Shown here piece after piece: positions 1 through 8,417 of a DNA stretch of 64,000 nt. The position numbers were made by a program, and so were the translations under genes. How positions within the stretch are numbered: position 1 is the first letter of the stretch; each line of letters opens with the position of its first letter. The notes below the pieces were generated by a model. It searched no databases and had not been told where the DNA came from. It was given only the letters and a program-made list of their open reading frames with translations. Origin of the DNA: Marinilabilia salmonicolor (GTDB taxonomy: Bacteria > Bacteroidota > Bacteroidia > Bacteroidales > Marinilabiliaceae); NCBI RefSeq assembly GCF_003003035.1, contig NZ_PVTS01000008.1:62001-126000 (forward strand), in the 5' to 3' direction.

Positions 1-2
1 AG

Positions 3-263
3 ACAGGACCGTTTGAGAACAGTCGCGTGGGACTGGATTACTTTTTTGCGTTGTTGAACAATCCTTCTGTTTTTTCAGTGGAAAATCCGGGAAGGCCTTT
101 GTTGTTGCTTGTTTCAGAAAGTAATTATAGTGAATTGAATAACGCATCTGACGTTGAGCAATACAAACAGTTTTTCCTCGATAATTATTTGCCGGGAAGT
201 GATCCCTCAGCCATTGTTGTTACAGAAAGTGAAATTCCGGAGGAACCCTATAAAGGGAAGTGA
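3..263 (+). CDS. 3' end of an unidentified protein gene (partial)
   Basis: The reading frame is open from the left edge of the window to a TGA at 261-263, so this is the C-terminal part (about 86 residues) of a gene that starts outside. A GTG at 27 could be read as a start, but the frame continues upstream of it with plausible residues, so I treat the gene as truncated by the window. The visible part has a hydrophobic strand (PLLLLVSES) and an acidic, proline-rich end (SEIPEEPYKGK). I recognise no family. It lies 54 bp before porX on the same strand and could share its transcript. Confidence 0.55.
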   Translation, partial: TGPFENSRVGLDYFFALLNNPSVFSVENPGRPLLLLVSESNYSELNNASDVEQYKQFFLDNYLPGSDPSAIVVTESEIPEEPYKGK

Positions 264-317
264 TATGTTCTGTAAAGGGGTGTTAGGCCTGGAACTTTAA
301 TGGAGAATTGAAGAGAT

Positions 318-1874
318 ATGGAAGAAACGAAAAAGATCAGAATACTTTGGGTGGATGATGAAATTGAACACCTGAAAGCGCACATACTTTTTTTGGAGGA
401 GAAGGGTTTTTATGTGGAGACAGCCTCAAACGGGAATGATGCCCTTGAGGTTATTGCAAAACAACGGTTTGATATTGTTTTTCTGGATGAAAATATGCCG
501 GGATTAAGCGGTTTGGAAACACTTTCCCGAATGAAAGAACTCAGGCCAAGCATGCCGGTTATTATGATAACCAAAAGTGAGGAAGAGGATATCATGGATC
601 AGGCAATCGGCAGCAAGATATCCGATTATCTGATAAAACCGGTAAACCCCAATCAGATTTTGTCTTCCGTAAAACGCCATGTGGATCGCGAACGGCTGGT
701 GTCCGAAAAGGCAACAAGTGCTTATCAGGCGGCCTTCTCCAATCTGGGGTTTCGTATGAGCGATCAACTGACTATGGAGGAATGGCAGGAGGTCTATAAG
801 AAGCTGGTTTTCTGGGAGCTTGAGTTGCAGAATGCCGACAGCGCCATGGATGAAGTATTGAAGATGCAAAAGGGCGAAGCAAATCAACTGTTTGCGCGTA
901 CCGTGAATGGAGAATATGAACATTGGCTTGTGGATGATGAGGGGCCGCTTATGTCGCATCGTGTTTTTAAGCATAACGTTTTGCCCCGGCTTGATAAAGG
1001 AGAAAAAGTAATATGGGTGGTCATCGATAATTTCAGGCTGGATCAGTGGGAGACCATACGGCATGACATCCGGTCTCTGTTCGATGTGGTTTCAGACTCT
1101 ACCTATTGCAGTATCCTGCCTACTGCTACCCAGTTTGCGCGTAACGCTCTTTTTTCCGGACTGCTGCCCACACAGATCAAAGAATTTTACCCTGATTATT
1201 GGGTGGATGATGATGAGGAGGGAGGTCGAAACAATTTTGAGGAGGAACTGATCGGAACCTTCTTCAAGCGTATGCGGCGCGATTTTTCTTTTACCTATCA
1301 TAAGGTCAGTGACAACGAAACAGGTCGGAAACTGACAGAAAACTACGGTCAGCTGTTGAATCACGATTTATCTGTGCTGGTATATAATTTTGTGGATATG
1401 CTTTCTCACGCCCGCACCGAGATTAAGATGATTCGCGAACTGGCCTCCGATGAATCAGCCTATCGGTCTCTTACCCGTTCATGGTTTGTGCATTCCCCGC
1501 TTTTTGAATTGCTGAAGAAGTTGTCTTCCGAAAAAGTCAAAGTGATTGTGACTTCCGATCACGGTTCCATCAGGGTGCAACATCCCGTTAAGGTGGTCGG
1601 CGATCGAAATACCAACACCAATCTGCGGTTTAAACATGGGAAGAATCTTGCCTATAAAGCGAAGGATGTTATCGAGGCTAAGAGTCCGGGAGATTTCTTT
1701 CTTCCCCGTCCCAATGTGTCAACTTCTTATATTTTTGCCAAAGGAGATGATTTTTTTGCTTATCCCAACAACTACAATTATTACGTAAATTATTACAAAG
1801 ATACTTTTCAGCACGGAGGTGTTTCTCTTGAGGAGATGCTTGTTCCCCTGATAGAATTAAGTCCGTTGAGATGA
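318..1874 (+). CDS. porX: PorX, response regulator with PglZ domain (type IX secretion control)
   Basis: This 518-residue protein joins an N-terminal receiver domain (about 1-120) to a C-terminal PglZ-type phosphatase or phosphodiesterase domain (about 200-518). The receiver has the acidic pair D13/D14, the expected phospho-acceptor D57 (in VFLDENMPG), T85 and K107. The PglZ part keeps metal-site and catalytic motifs: D237 in VVIDNF, the PTAT motif with T269/T271, D414-H415 in TSDHGS, and a late QHGG motif. This architecture and length match PorX, which in Porphyromonas and Flavobacterium controls type IX secretion with PorY and an ECF sigma factor. No PorY-like kinase is adjacent; the kinase at 3.7-5.1 kb has no membrane segments and is a poor candidate. 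The window also holds sprA, a core part of the secretion machine that PorX controls. Confidence 0.93.
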   Translation: MEETKKIRILWVDDEIEHLKAHILFLEEKGFYVETASNGNDALEVIAKQRFDIVFLDENMPGLSGLETLSRMKELRPSMPVIMITKSEEEDIMDQAIGSKISDYLIKPVNPNQILSSVKRHVDRERLVSEKATSAYQAAFSNLGFRMSDQLTMEEWQEVYKKLVFWELELQNADSAMDEVLKMQKGEANQLFARTVNGEYEHWLVDDEGPLMSHRVFKHNVLPRLDKGEKVIWVVIDNFRLDQWETIRHDIRSLFDVVSDSTYCSILPTATQFARNALFSGLLPTQIKEFYPDYWVDDDEEGGRNNFEEELIGTFFKRMRRDFSFTYHKVSDNETGRKLTENYGQLLNHDLSVLVYNFVDMLSHARTEIKMIRELASDESAYRSLTRSWFVHSPLFELLKKLSSEKVKVIVTSDHGSIRVQHPVKVVGDRNTNTNLRFKHGKNLAYKAKDVIEAKSPGDFFLPRPNVSTSYIFAKGDDFFAYPNNYNYYVNYYKDTFQHGGVSLEEMLVPLIELSPLR

Positions 1875-1900
1875 ATTTAATGATTTGTTGATCTTTGTTG

Positions 1901-1908
1901 TATTTTTG
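1901..1908 (+). promoter_or_regulatory. Possible -7 promoter element upstream of tsaE
   Basis: TATTTTTG matches the Bacteroidota -7 consensus TAnnTTTG and lies 26 bp upstream of the chosen tsaE ATG. No convincing TTTG stands at the -33 position, so the call rests on one half-site only. Confidence 0.3.
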
Positions 1909-1933
1909 TTGTGGCGTAAAATTTTTAGGTTCA

Positions 1934-2353
1934 ATGAAGCAGATTTTTTCCATTCCAACCGAGAAGGATGTTGAATCCACGGCCCTGGAATTTTTACCGT
2001 TGCTGGAGAAGCACAAAGTAGTGGCTTTTTATGGTGAGATGGGCGTAGGAAAGACTACTTTCATCAAAGCTTTGTGTCGTGTTCTGGGCGTTGAAGGAGC
2101 TGTTACAAGTCCCAGCTTCTCGCTTGTGAATGAATATGAGGGCAGTGATGGTCAGATTATTTTTCATTTTGATTTTTACCGGTTGAAGAATGTTGCAGAG
2201 GTCTTTGACATGGGGTATGAGGATTATTTTTTTAGTGACCATTATTGTCTTATTGAGTGGCCCGAAAAAATAGCCGATGTGTTGCCCGATCATAGGCTGG
2301 ACATACAAATACTGGAAGAAGAGGATGGTTCCAGAACATTGAAAGTCTTATGA
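1934..2353 (+). CDS. tsaE: TsaE, ATPase of tRNA threonylcarbamoyladenosine synthesis
   Basis: TsaE is the small P-loop ATPase that works with TsaB and TsaD to place t6A on position 37 of ANN-reading tRNAs. The protein is about 139 residues, the usual size. It shows the Walker A motif GEMGVGKTT, followed by the family motifs SPSFSLVNEY, FHFDFYRL and LIEWPEKI. The open frame extends upstream to 1895, but the segment before the ATG at 1934 is cysteine-rich and unlike family N-termini, and it overlaps the putative promoter element, so I start at 1934. It lies between porX and the alanine dehydrogenase-like gene on the same strand. Confidence 0.92.
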   Translation: MKQIFSIPTEKDVESTALEFLPLLEKHKVVAFYGEMGVGKTTFIKALCRVLGVEGAVTSPSFSLVNEYEGSDGQIIFHFDFYRLKNVAEVFDMGYEDYFFSDHYCLIEWPEKIADVLPDHRLDIQILEEEDGSRTLKVL

Positions 2354-2387
2354 ATTTTGTAACTTAATCCCGAAATAAGAAAAAACT

Positions 2388-3617
2388 ATGGGGGATTCAG
2401 GAAAAAAAGCATCGTATTATTTTGCTATGAATCAGGCTGGTCTTGCTCCCAAGGAGGAGTTGATGGAGATTGGCCGGAAACAAAAATCTATGTCCTTCGG
2501 CATTCCCAAAGAGCGGGAGGAGGGGGAGAATCGCATTCCGTTGACGCCTCAGGGAGTGGAATTGCTTACCGCCAACGGGCATGAGATCATTGTGGAGAGT
2601 GGTGCCGGAAATGCAGCCAATTATTACGATCACGATTTTTCTGAAGCCGGAGCCAGAATTGTCACCAACCACGAGGACCCTTTTCGGTGTGATGTGGTGC
2701 TGAAAATTGCCCCTCCCGATGAAGAGGAACGCGGGTTGTTATCACCCGGGCAATTGTTGATTTCCCTGCTTTATCTGCCCAGTCAAAACAGAGACTCCAT
2801 TCAGCAATTGATGCATAAGAAAGTGAATGCCCTGGCTTATGAGTTGCTGAAAGATGACTCGGACTGTTATCCGGTTGTTCGGAGCATGAGTGAAATTGAG
2901 GGCTATACCGCAATTATGATTGCTTCGGAATATCTTAGCAATAGCAAGGAAGGGAAAGGTGTTTTGCTGGGGGGGATTACCGGAATATCTCCTGCAGAGG
3001 TGGTTGTCATAGGTGCCGGAACTGCAGGTGAGTTTGCCGTCAGGGCAGCTCTTGGACTGGGGTGTCAGGTGAAAGTATTCGACAACTCCTACCGGAATCT
3101 TCGGGAACTGGAACGAAATGTGGGACAACGACTTTTTACTTCTGTATTGCATCCCCAGGTTTTGAGTAAGGCACTGCGATCGGCAGATGCAGTCATCGGG
3201 AGCATTCGTTACTTTGATCCTCAAAGTGGTTTTCTGATTTCTGATGAGCAGGTTGCCGGCATGAAGCCCGGAAGCATCATTGTGGATCTGAATATGGGGA
3301 ATGGCGGATGCCTTGAAGCTGTTGGCGGAAAGGATGCGAATAATAGTCCCGTGACAATTCATCATGGAGTGATTTATCACAGAGTGCACAATCTTGCATC
3401 ACGCGTTGCCCGTACATCGTCTATTGCACTAAGCAATATTTTCGCACCGGTTCTGTTGCGTCTGGCTATGGCCGGTGGCATAGACCAGCTGATCATGCAG
3501 GATGTGGGAGTGAGTCACGGATTGTATCTTTACAAAGGAATCCTTACCAGTTACAGGGTGGGAGAGCGATTGAACCTGCCATCCAAAGATATCGGTTTGC
3601 TGATGGCGGCTTTTTAG
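2388..3617 (+). CDS. ald: Alanine dehydrogenase-like NAD-binding protein with altered active site
   Basis: The fold is that of alanine dehydrogenase/transhydrogenase: an N-terminal catalytic domain with R49 (ENRIPLTP) and K106 (VVLKIAPP), then a Rossmann domain with GAGTAG at 209-214, and a C-terminal return to the catalytic domain. Canonical alanine dehydrogenases (reductive amination of pyruvate with NADH) use a His after the first lobe and an Asp in a VD-I-A-I-D-QGG motif. Here those positions read Y129 (SLLYLP) and G304 (VDLNMGNGG), so both usual catalytic residues are missing. At 409 residues it has about 30 extra N-terminal residues compared with the ~370-residue classical enzyme, which from memory is typical of the Bacteroidota branch. 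ATGs at 2388 and 2427 are both possible starts. The family is clear, the activity is not. Confidence 0.75.
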   Translation: MGDSGKKASYYFAMNQAGLAPKEELMEIGRKQKSMSFGIPKEREEGENRIPLTPQGVELLTANGHEIIVESGAGNAANYYDHDFSEAGARIVTNHEDPFRCDVVLKIAPPDEEERGLLSPGQLLISLLYLPSQNRDSIQQLMHKKVNALAYELLKDDSDCYPVVRSMSEIEGYTAIMIASEYLSNSKEGKGVLLGGITGISPAEVVVIGAGTAGEFAVRAALGLGCQVKVFDNSYRNLRELERNVGQRLFTSVLHPQVLSKALRSADAVIGSIRYFDPQSGFLISDEQVAGMKPGSIIVDLNMGNGGCLEAVGGKDANNSPVTIHHGVIYHRVHNLASRVARTSSIALSNIFAPVLLRLAMAGGIDQLIMQDVGVSHGLYLYKGILTSYRVGERLNLPSKDIGLLMAAF

Positions 3618-3668
3618 CCTGGTTTAGTGATTACGTCGATCTTGGGTGCACGAATTTTCGTTGTGTTT

Positions 3669-5129
3669 CTACAACAAAGATTCGTTGCTGATCATAGTTG
3701 TGGCAGCTACCGTTAATGCTCCGGATGATTTTTGAGAGAGCGTCTCTGTTCTGTTTTTGGATCCGGCGAGCAGCGGGAGTGAGAATTTGAAGGTTGCTCC
3801 ACGGGCAGAGTCCTGATTGTTGCTGCACCAGATTTGTCCGTTCATGGCGCTTACATACCGTTTGGCTATGGCAAGTCCCAGTCCGGTGCCTCCAAATTGT
3901 CTGCTCAGACGAAGGTCCCCTTGTCTGAAAAGATCAAATATCTCTTTCTCTTTCCCTTCCGGAATTCCGATTCCGGTATCTTCCACATGAAACAGAATTT
4001 GTTTTTCTTTAATTTCATAGCCAAAGCGGATGGTGCCAGAGGCAGTGAATTTTACCGCATTGTCCAGGAGGTGGTTGAGCACTTTATAGGTGGCTTCTTT
4101 GTCCAGGACAATCACATCTTCCCCATGATTTTTACTTAAGGTAAGTGTTAATGTGATGGGTTTGCCGGATGCCTCAATATCCGCATTGAAATTGTTGTAA
4201 AGTTGCTGCAGCATCTGGTTCAACGAAAACGCCTGTTGCTCTTTACCAATGTTTTTTGCCTGAAACCGTGAGATGTCAATCAGAGAATCCATGATGTGCA
4301 GCAGTCGCGTTCCATTTTGCTGAATGATGTCAATGTAATTTCTTCTCTGTTCGGAGGTCATATTCGCAGCACTCAACAACTCGGTAAAGCCCATGATTAC
4401 ATTCATGGGAGTTCTGATTTCATGGCTCAGGTTTGCCAGAAAGGCCGATTTGAGACGACTGCTTTCATCCACCACCTGTTTGGCTTTGGATATGTTTTTA
4501 TTCAGGTTGTCCAGTAATTGATTTTTGAGTTTTAACTCCTCTTCAGTCCGGAGAAGTTTTTTGTTCTTTTTCTCAAGTTTTTCTTTTGAGTTGAGGTGTC
4601 TCATCTCCGTGGTCAAATGATCGGAGTAGAACTTAATTACATTGGTCAGGGTTCTTGCTCTGGATGGCTTGCTGATACCCAATATAATTCCCATCGGGGT
4701 TTTGTCATTGTCTCTGATCTGGAGGGCAATGCAGTTGCCATGTTTGCTTTTTGGAAGGTTCGTTTGGGAGAAAACAACCTCTGCATCCACCTCAACCGGA
4801 GTGTCCGGGTTTGGATGTTTTAGAAGAGCATTTATTTTAAAGCTAAAATGATTGTTTTGTATCGGATTTGTCTGATTGCAGATGCTTATGGTTTTGAAAT
4901 AGCCTTCCTCTTCAGACGTTTTGGCAACAATTATGTATTCAGCCTGGCTTATTTCACATATTTTTAATGTTAATGCATCAAGTGGAGAGAGGCCAATAGC
5001 CCTGGGGGATTTGGCATTAAGACGTTCAATAAATTCCGTGGTTTTGTCACCCGAAAAAAAGTCAGAAGGTTCTTTGGGGAAAGAATCTTTTGATTTAAAA
5101 ATATTGGATATTGCTTCGATTAAGCTCAT
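3669..5129 (-). CDS. Cytoplasmic sensor histidine kinase with GAF-like input domain
   Basis: From the ATG at 5129 the protein has about 486 residues. No transmembrane helix is visible. Residues about 30-170 resemble a GAF-like sensory domain, followed by a coiled coil rich in K, E, L and N (about 175-225). A HisKA domain follows, with phospho-acceptor H236 in LSHEIRTPMN, then an HATPase domain with the N box (HLLDNAVKF), the G1 box (DTGIGIPEG), the F box and the G2 box (GGTGLGLAIAKR). It should autophosphorylate on the His and pass phosphate to a response regulator, but no regulator is adjacent, so it is an orphan kinase. The open frame extends to 5192, but the extra residues look non-coding. 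It is transcribed towards ald, convergently. Confidence 0.85.
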   Translation of the reverse strand: MSLIEAISNIFKSKDSFPKEPSDFFSGDKTTEFIERLNAKSPRAIGLSPLDALTLKICEISQAEYIIVAKTSEEEGYFKTISICNQTNPIQNNHFSFKINALLKHPNPDTPVEVDAEVVFSQTNLPKSKHGNCIALQIRDNDKTPMGIILGISKPSRARTLTNVIKFYSDHLTTEMRHLNSKEKLEKKNKKLLRTEEELKLKNQLLDNLNKNISKAKQVVDESSRLKSAFLANLSHEIRTPMNVIMGFTELLSAANMTSEQRRNYIDIIQQNGTRLLHIMDSLIDISRFQAKNIGKEQQAFSLNQMLQQLYNNFNADIEASGKPITLTLTLSKNHGEDVIVLDKEATYKVLNHLLDNAVKFTASGTIRFGYEIKEKQILFHVEDTGIGIPEGKEKEIFDLFRQGDLRLSRQFGGTGLGLAIAKRYVSAMNGQIWCSNNQDSARGATFKFSLPLLAGSKNRTETLSQKSSGALTVAATTMISNESLL

Positions 5130-5255
5130 GTGTTTCCCAAAAATGTGCTTGTTACAATGGTCAAAGGAAAATATTATCCTTAAAATTATCAAAAAGTTTT
5201 GACGAACAGGTTTTTACTGATGATGTGATTTTTTATTGGTCCGGTTGAATCCTGA

Positions 5256-6953
5256 TCAATATCCTGCAGCTTGTCCGTCTTTACGTGACTCTGAGGCACC
5301 TATGTAAACTCCTCTTCCGTGGTCGTAAATAATACCCTGAAATCCACCATATCCTCCCAAATCATAACTAACAGGATGGCCCAACTCCATAAGGGCTCTG
5401 ACTGTTTCGTATGAGATTCCGCTCTCTACGAAAACCTGACCTGTGGTTTTCTCTTTGTGGCCGGTGGGGGTACTTCCTCCGGTATGTGAAAAACGGGGTG
5501 CATCTCCTGCTTCCTGAAGATTCATTTTAAAATCTATAAGGTTCATAATGATCTGTACATGCCCCTGCGGTTGGAAGTCTCCTCCCATCACCCCAAAGCT
5601 CAGCCAGGGCTTTTGATCTTTGGTTACGAATGCCGGAATGATGGTGTGAAAAGGTCTTTTGCCGGGTGCGTATTCGTTAACGTCGCCCGGAGTAAGTGAA
5701 AATAATTCTCCCCGGTTTTGAAGCATAAACCCCAATCCGGGAGGTACCATGCCCGATCCCATGCCCCGGTAATTACTCTGAATCAGCGAAACCATGTTGC
5801 CCCATTGATCAGCAACGGTAAGATAAACAGTCTCGCTTTGATTGGGGGCTCCGTAACTGAAAGCCTTTGCATGGGTGGTGTCTATCAGTTCTCTTCTTTC
5901 AGCCCCGTATTCCTTGGATAATAATTTGTCAACAGGGATGTTTGAAAAATTCGGATCTCCAATGAATTTTGCTCTGTCTTCAAATGCCAGCTTTTTTGCT
6001 TCTGTCACAAGGTGAAGGTGCCGGGCGGTGCCAAATTCCTCAGGAGAGAAAGGAAATCCCTCCAGAATATTGAGCATTATTTGTGCGGTTATTCCCTGTC
6101 CGTTGGGTGGCAGCTCCCATATATCGTAACCGCGATAATCTGTGGAGACAGGCTCTACCCATTCAGAATTGTGCATGGAAAAATCTTCTTCGGACAAAAA
6201 ACCTCCCTGACCTTGTATGTAGTTGACAATGGTTTTGGCTATGGAACCATTGTAAAAGGCTCTTCTTCCTTCTTTGGCGATCAATTTGTAAGTATTACCT
6301 AAATCAGGGTTTGTGAAGATGTCTCCTTTTTGGGGGGCTTTGCCATCGATGGAGTAAGTGTCCATTACATTCGGATATCCACCGAGTCTATTTAAAGATA
6401 AATCCCAGTAATGACTAATCAGCTCTGTGACAGGAAACCCTTCTTCTGCGTACTTGATGGAAGGGGCCAGGATTTGTTCTATGGGTAATTTTCCGAATTT
6501 TTCATGCAATTCAAACCAGGCATCCACACAACCGGGAACGGTAACCGGCAGGGGGCCGAAGGATGGGATTTTTTCCAGCCTGTTGGAGGTGAAGTAATCG
6601 ATGGTTAACAGTTGAGGTGACTTCCCACTGCCATTTATTCCATATAAATGATTGGTTTCTGCGTCCCAGACCAGGGCAAAGAGGTCACCGCCAATGCCAC
6701 ATCCTGTTGGTTCCATCAGGCCCAATGCTGCATTCGCCGCAATGGCTGCATCTGTAGCAGTCCCTCCCTGTTTCAGAATGTCAAGTCCAATCTGGGTGGC
6801 CAGGGGATGACTGGTGGCAACCATGCCTTGTTTGCCTATAATTTCGGAACGCGTGGCAAAATGATGTCCTGTTATTCTATCCTGTCCGGAGGCCGGGGCT
6901 GAAAAAAGTAAAAAGACTGTGATCGAGAAGGTCAGGAGTTTGGATTGTTGCAT
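5256..6953 (-). CDS. ggt: Gamma-glutamyltransferase (periplasmic)
   Basis: This 565-residue member of the N-terminal nucleophile hydrolase family cleaves the gamma-glutamyl bond of glutathione and related peptides. A signal peptide covers residues 1-23 (KLLTFSITVFLLFSAPASG), pointing to export. Family motifs include TSHPLA near 47, GGTATDAA at 63-70 and GCGIGGD at 84-90. The autocleavage and nucleophile Thr is expected at T375 in SETVYLTVAD, followed by SNYRGMGSGMVPPGLGF, which fits the substrate-binding loop. The length fits the large and small subunits before self-cleavage. It is transcribed in the same direction as the kinase at 3.7-5.1 kb but about 120 bp away, so cotranscription is uncertain. 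Confidence 0.93.
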   Translation of the reverse strand: MQQSKLLTFSITVFLLFSAPASGQDRITGHHFATRSEIIGKQGMVATSHPLATQIGLDILKQGGTATDAAIAANAALGLMEPTGCGIGGDLFALVWDAETNHLYGINGSGKSPQLLTIDYFTSNRLEKIPSFGPLPVTVPGCVDAWFELHEKFGKLPIEQILAPSIKYAEEGFPVTELISHYWDLSLNRLGGYPNVMDTYSIDGKAPQKGDIFTNPDLGNTYKLIAKEGRRAFYNGSIAKTIVNYIQGQGGFLSEEDFSMHNSEWVEPVSTDYRGYDIWELPPNGQGITAQIMLNILEGFPFSPEEFGTARHLHLVTEAKKLAFEDRAKFIGDPNFSNIPVDKLLSKEYGAERRELIDTTHAKAFSYGAPNQSETVYLTVADQWGNMVSLIQSNYRGMGSGMVPPGLGFMLQNRGELFSLTPGDVNEYAPGKRPFHTIIPAFVTKDQKPWLSFGVMGGDFQPQGHVQIIMNLIDFKMNLQEAGDAPRFSHTGGSTPTGHKEKTTGQVFVESGISYETVRALMELGHPVSYDLGGYGGFQGIIYDHGRGVYIGASESRKDGQAAGY

Positions 6954-7056
6954 GTTACCGGAACTTTATGGTCTTAAATCAAAGGTTTCAAAACGAAAGA
7001 TAGGTAAAATGTACTTTTAAGTCAACAGAGCCGGCGGAAATTTTGGGTTTTAGCAT

Positions 7057-7093
7057 AAAAAAAGCCGGGAAACAAAATTTTGTTTCCCGGCTT
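7057..7093 (-). terminator. Intrinsic terminator of the initiator tRNA
   Basis: A perfect inverted repeat (7063-7092, arm AGCCGGGAAACAAAA) starts just after the tRNA 3' end. On the minus strand it is followed by seven T residues (the A run at 7057-7063). It is a textbook rho-independent terminator for the tRNA. Confidence 0.88.
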
Positions 7094-7095
7094 CC

Positions 7096-7171
<76 letters not shown>

Positions 7172-7207
7172 ATATATTTTCAATAAGTTTCTTCTCTTTT
7201 GCGGTTG

Positions 7208-7239
7208 CAAATATAGGGGCTTTAATTGCGTCTGCCAAA
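7208..7239 (-). promoter_or_regulatory. Promoter of the initiator tRNA gene
   Basis: On the minus strand TTTG (7239-7236), a 20-bp spacer and TATATTTG (7215-7208) form a full match to the Bacteroidota housekeeping promoter (TTTG, 19-21 bp, TAnnTTTG). The predicted start site is about 30 nt before the mature tRNA 5' end. Confidence 0.75.
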
Positions 7240-7352
7240 TGTTTTGCGTGTTAAAATCTGCTAAAAGAATAACTTTTTTTCTTCATGCTTCTTTTTGAGG
7301 GTGTTTGAGGTGGTGTTTCGTAAAGTTGTTTCGTAACCTCACCAATTATAAT

Positions 7353-7360
7353 TAATTTTG
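7353..7360 (+). promoter_or_regulatory. Possible -7 element upstream of the M23 peptidase gene
   Basis: TAATTTTG matches TAnnTTTG and lies about 40 bp before the ATG at 7400. A TTG at 7326-7328 is 24 bp upstream, slightly too far, so the match is partial. Confidence 0.35.
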
Positions 7361-7399
7361 TCGGAATAGAGTAGTTGATTTTTATTTTGAAAATATTGC

Positions 7400-8290
7400 A
7401 TGGCAAATAGTAAGGGAAAAAGGTTTTTTGATAAACTGAAGAACAAATATAAGCTGGCCATTTTTAATGAACAGACTTACCAGGAGGTTCTTGTGATAAG
7501 GCTTTCCCGTTTGAATGTTTTTACAATTGTCGGGGCCTCTGCTATTTTGCTGATTGTGCTGGTTACTTTGCTCATCGCATTTACCGGACTCAGAGAGTAC
7601 ATCCCCGGATATCCTGATGCCAATCAGCGATTGATGATTGTCCGGAATGCCCAAAGGGTAGATTCTTTATTTGTGGAGATAGAAAAGAGAAATAAGTTTA
7701 TTGATAATGTTCAGAATATTATTCGGGGAGGTGTCCCGGAAGAGGTGACGGAGAGTCCGGAAGAGGAGACTCAGGAAATGAATGCGCCCGGCGTTGGAAA
7801 TCCTGTTGATGTGGAATTCAGTCGTTCAGAGGAAGATTCTGCTTTCAGAGCTCTTGTGGAGAAAGAAGAAAAGTACAATCTTTCTTATACAGCAGAGATG
7901 AACCCCGGTACTGTTTTGGAGAATACCTTCTTTTTTACCCCGCTGAAAGGTATGGTGGTAAACCGTTTTGGTGATCCCCGCGGACATTTTGGTGTTGATA
8001 TTGTAGCCGGCCCCGGAGCACGTGTTTCGGCGGTAATGGATGGTGTGGTGGTGTTCTCCGGATGGACTGTGGAGACCGGGTACGTAATACAGGTTCAGCA
8101 TGCAAATAATTTGATATCCAGCTATAAACACAATGAACGTTTGTTGAAATCCATCGGTGATCATGTAAAAGCCGGTGAAGCCATTGCTCATGTGGGAAAT
8201 TCAGGGGAGCTTACGACCGGGCCACATTTGCATTTTGAGCTTTGGTACAACGGAATGCCTCTGGATCCCCAGGAGTACATATCTTTCTGA
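7400..8290 (+). CDS. Membrane-anchored M23 (LytM-type) peptidoglycan endopeptidase
   Basis: This 296-residue protein has a basic cytoplasmic N-terminus, one transmembrane helix (about 36-62, VFTIVGASAILLIVLVTLL), a periplasmic linker rich in Glu and Pro, and a C-terminal M23 zinc peptidase domain (about 185-296). The metal and catalytic motifs are intact: HFGVD (HxxxD), the His in SSYKHNERL, and HLHFE (HxH). It is therefore expected to be an active cell-wall hydrolase that cuts peptide cross-links, not a degenerate EnvC or NlpD type activator. It stands upstream of dxr with a 127-bp gap. The upstream gap 6954-7399 holds only the tRNA unit and promoter elements. Confidence 0.88.
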   Translation: MANSKGKRFFDKLKNKYKLAIFNEQTYQEVLVIRLSRLNVFTIVGASAILLIVLVTLLIAFTGLREYIPGYPDANQRLMIVRNAQRVDSLFVEIEKRNKFIDNVQNIIRGGVPEEVTESPEEETQEMNAPGVGNPVDVEFSRSEEDSAFRALVEKEEKYNLSYTAEMNPGTVLENTFFFTPLKGMVVNRFGDPRGHFGVDIVAGPGARVSAVMDGVVVFSGWTVETGYVIQVQHANNLISSYKHNERLLKSIGDHVKAGEAIAHVGNSGELTTGPHLHFELWYNGMPLDPQEYISF

Positions 8291-8417
8291 TTTTATTTGA
8301 CGATTGGTTTCTGTCCCGCCCTGAGTGTGATACTACGGGGCTTAAAAATATACTTAAGTAATTGTTGTTCCGGAACTCATTTGATCTTCCGGGTGAAACT
8401 TTTTTGAAAAAAGATAA

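Noticed and set aside
504-1064. A 186-residue antisense open frame within porX
   Set aside because: porX motifs continue uninterrupted through the region on the plus strand, and the antisense peptide has no family features.
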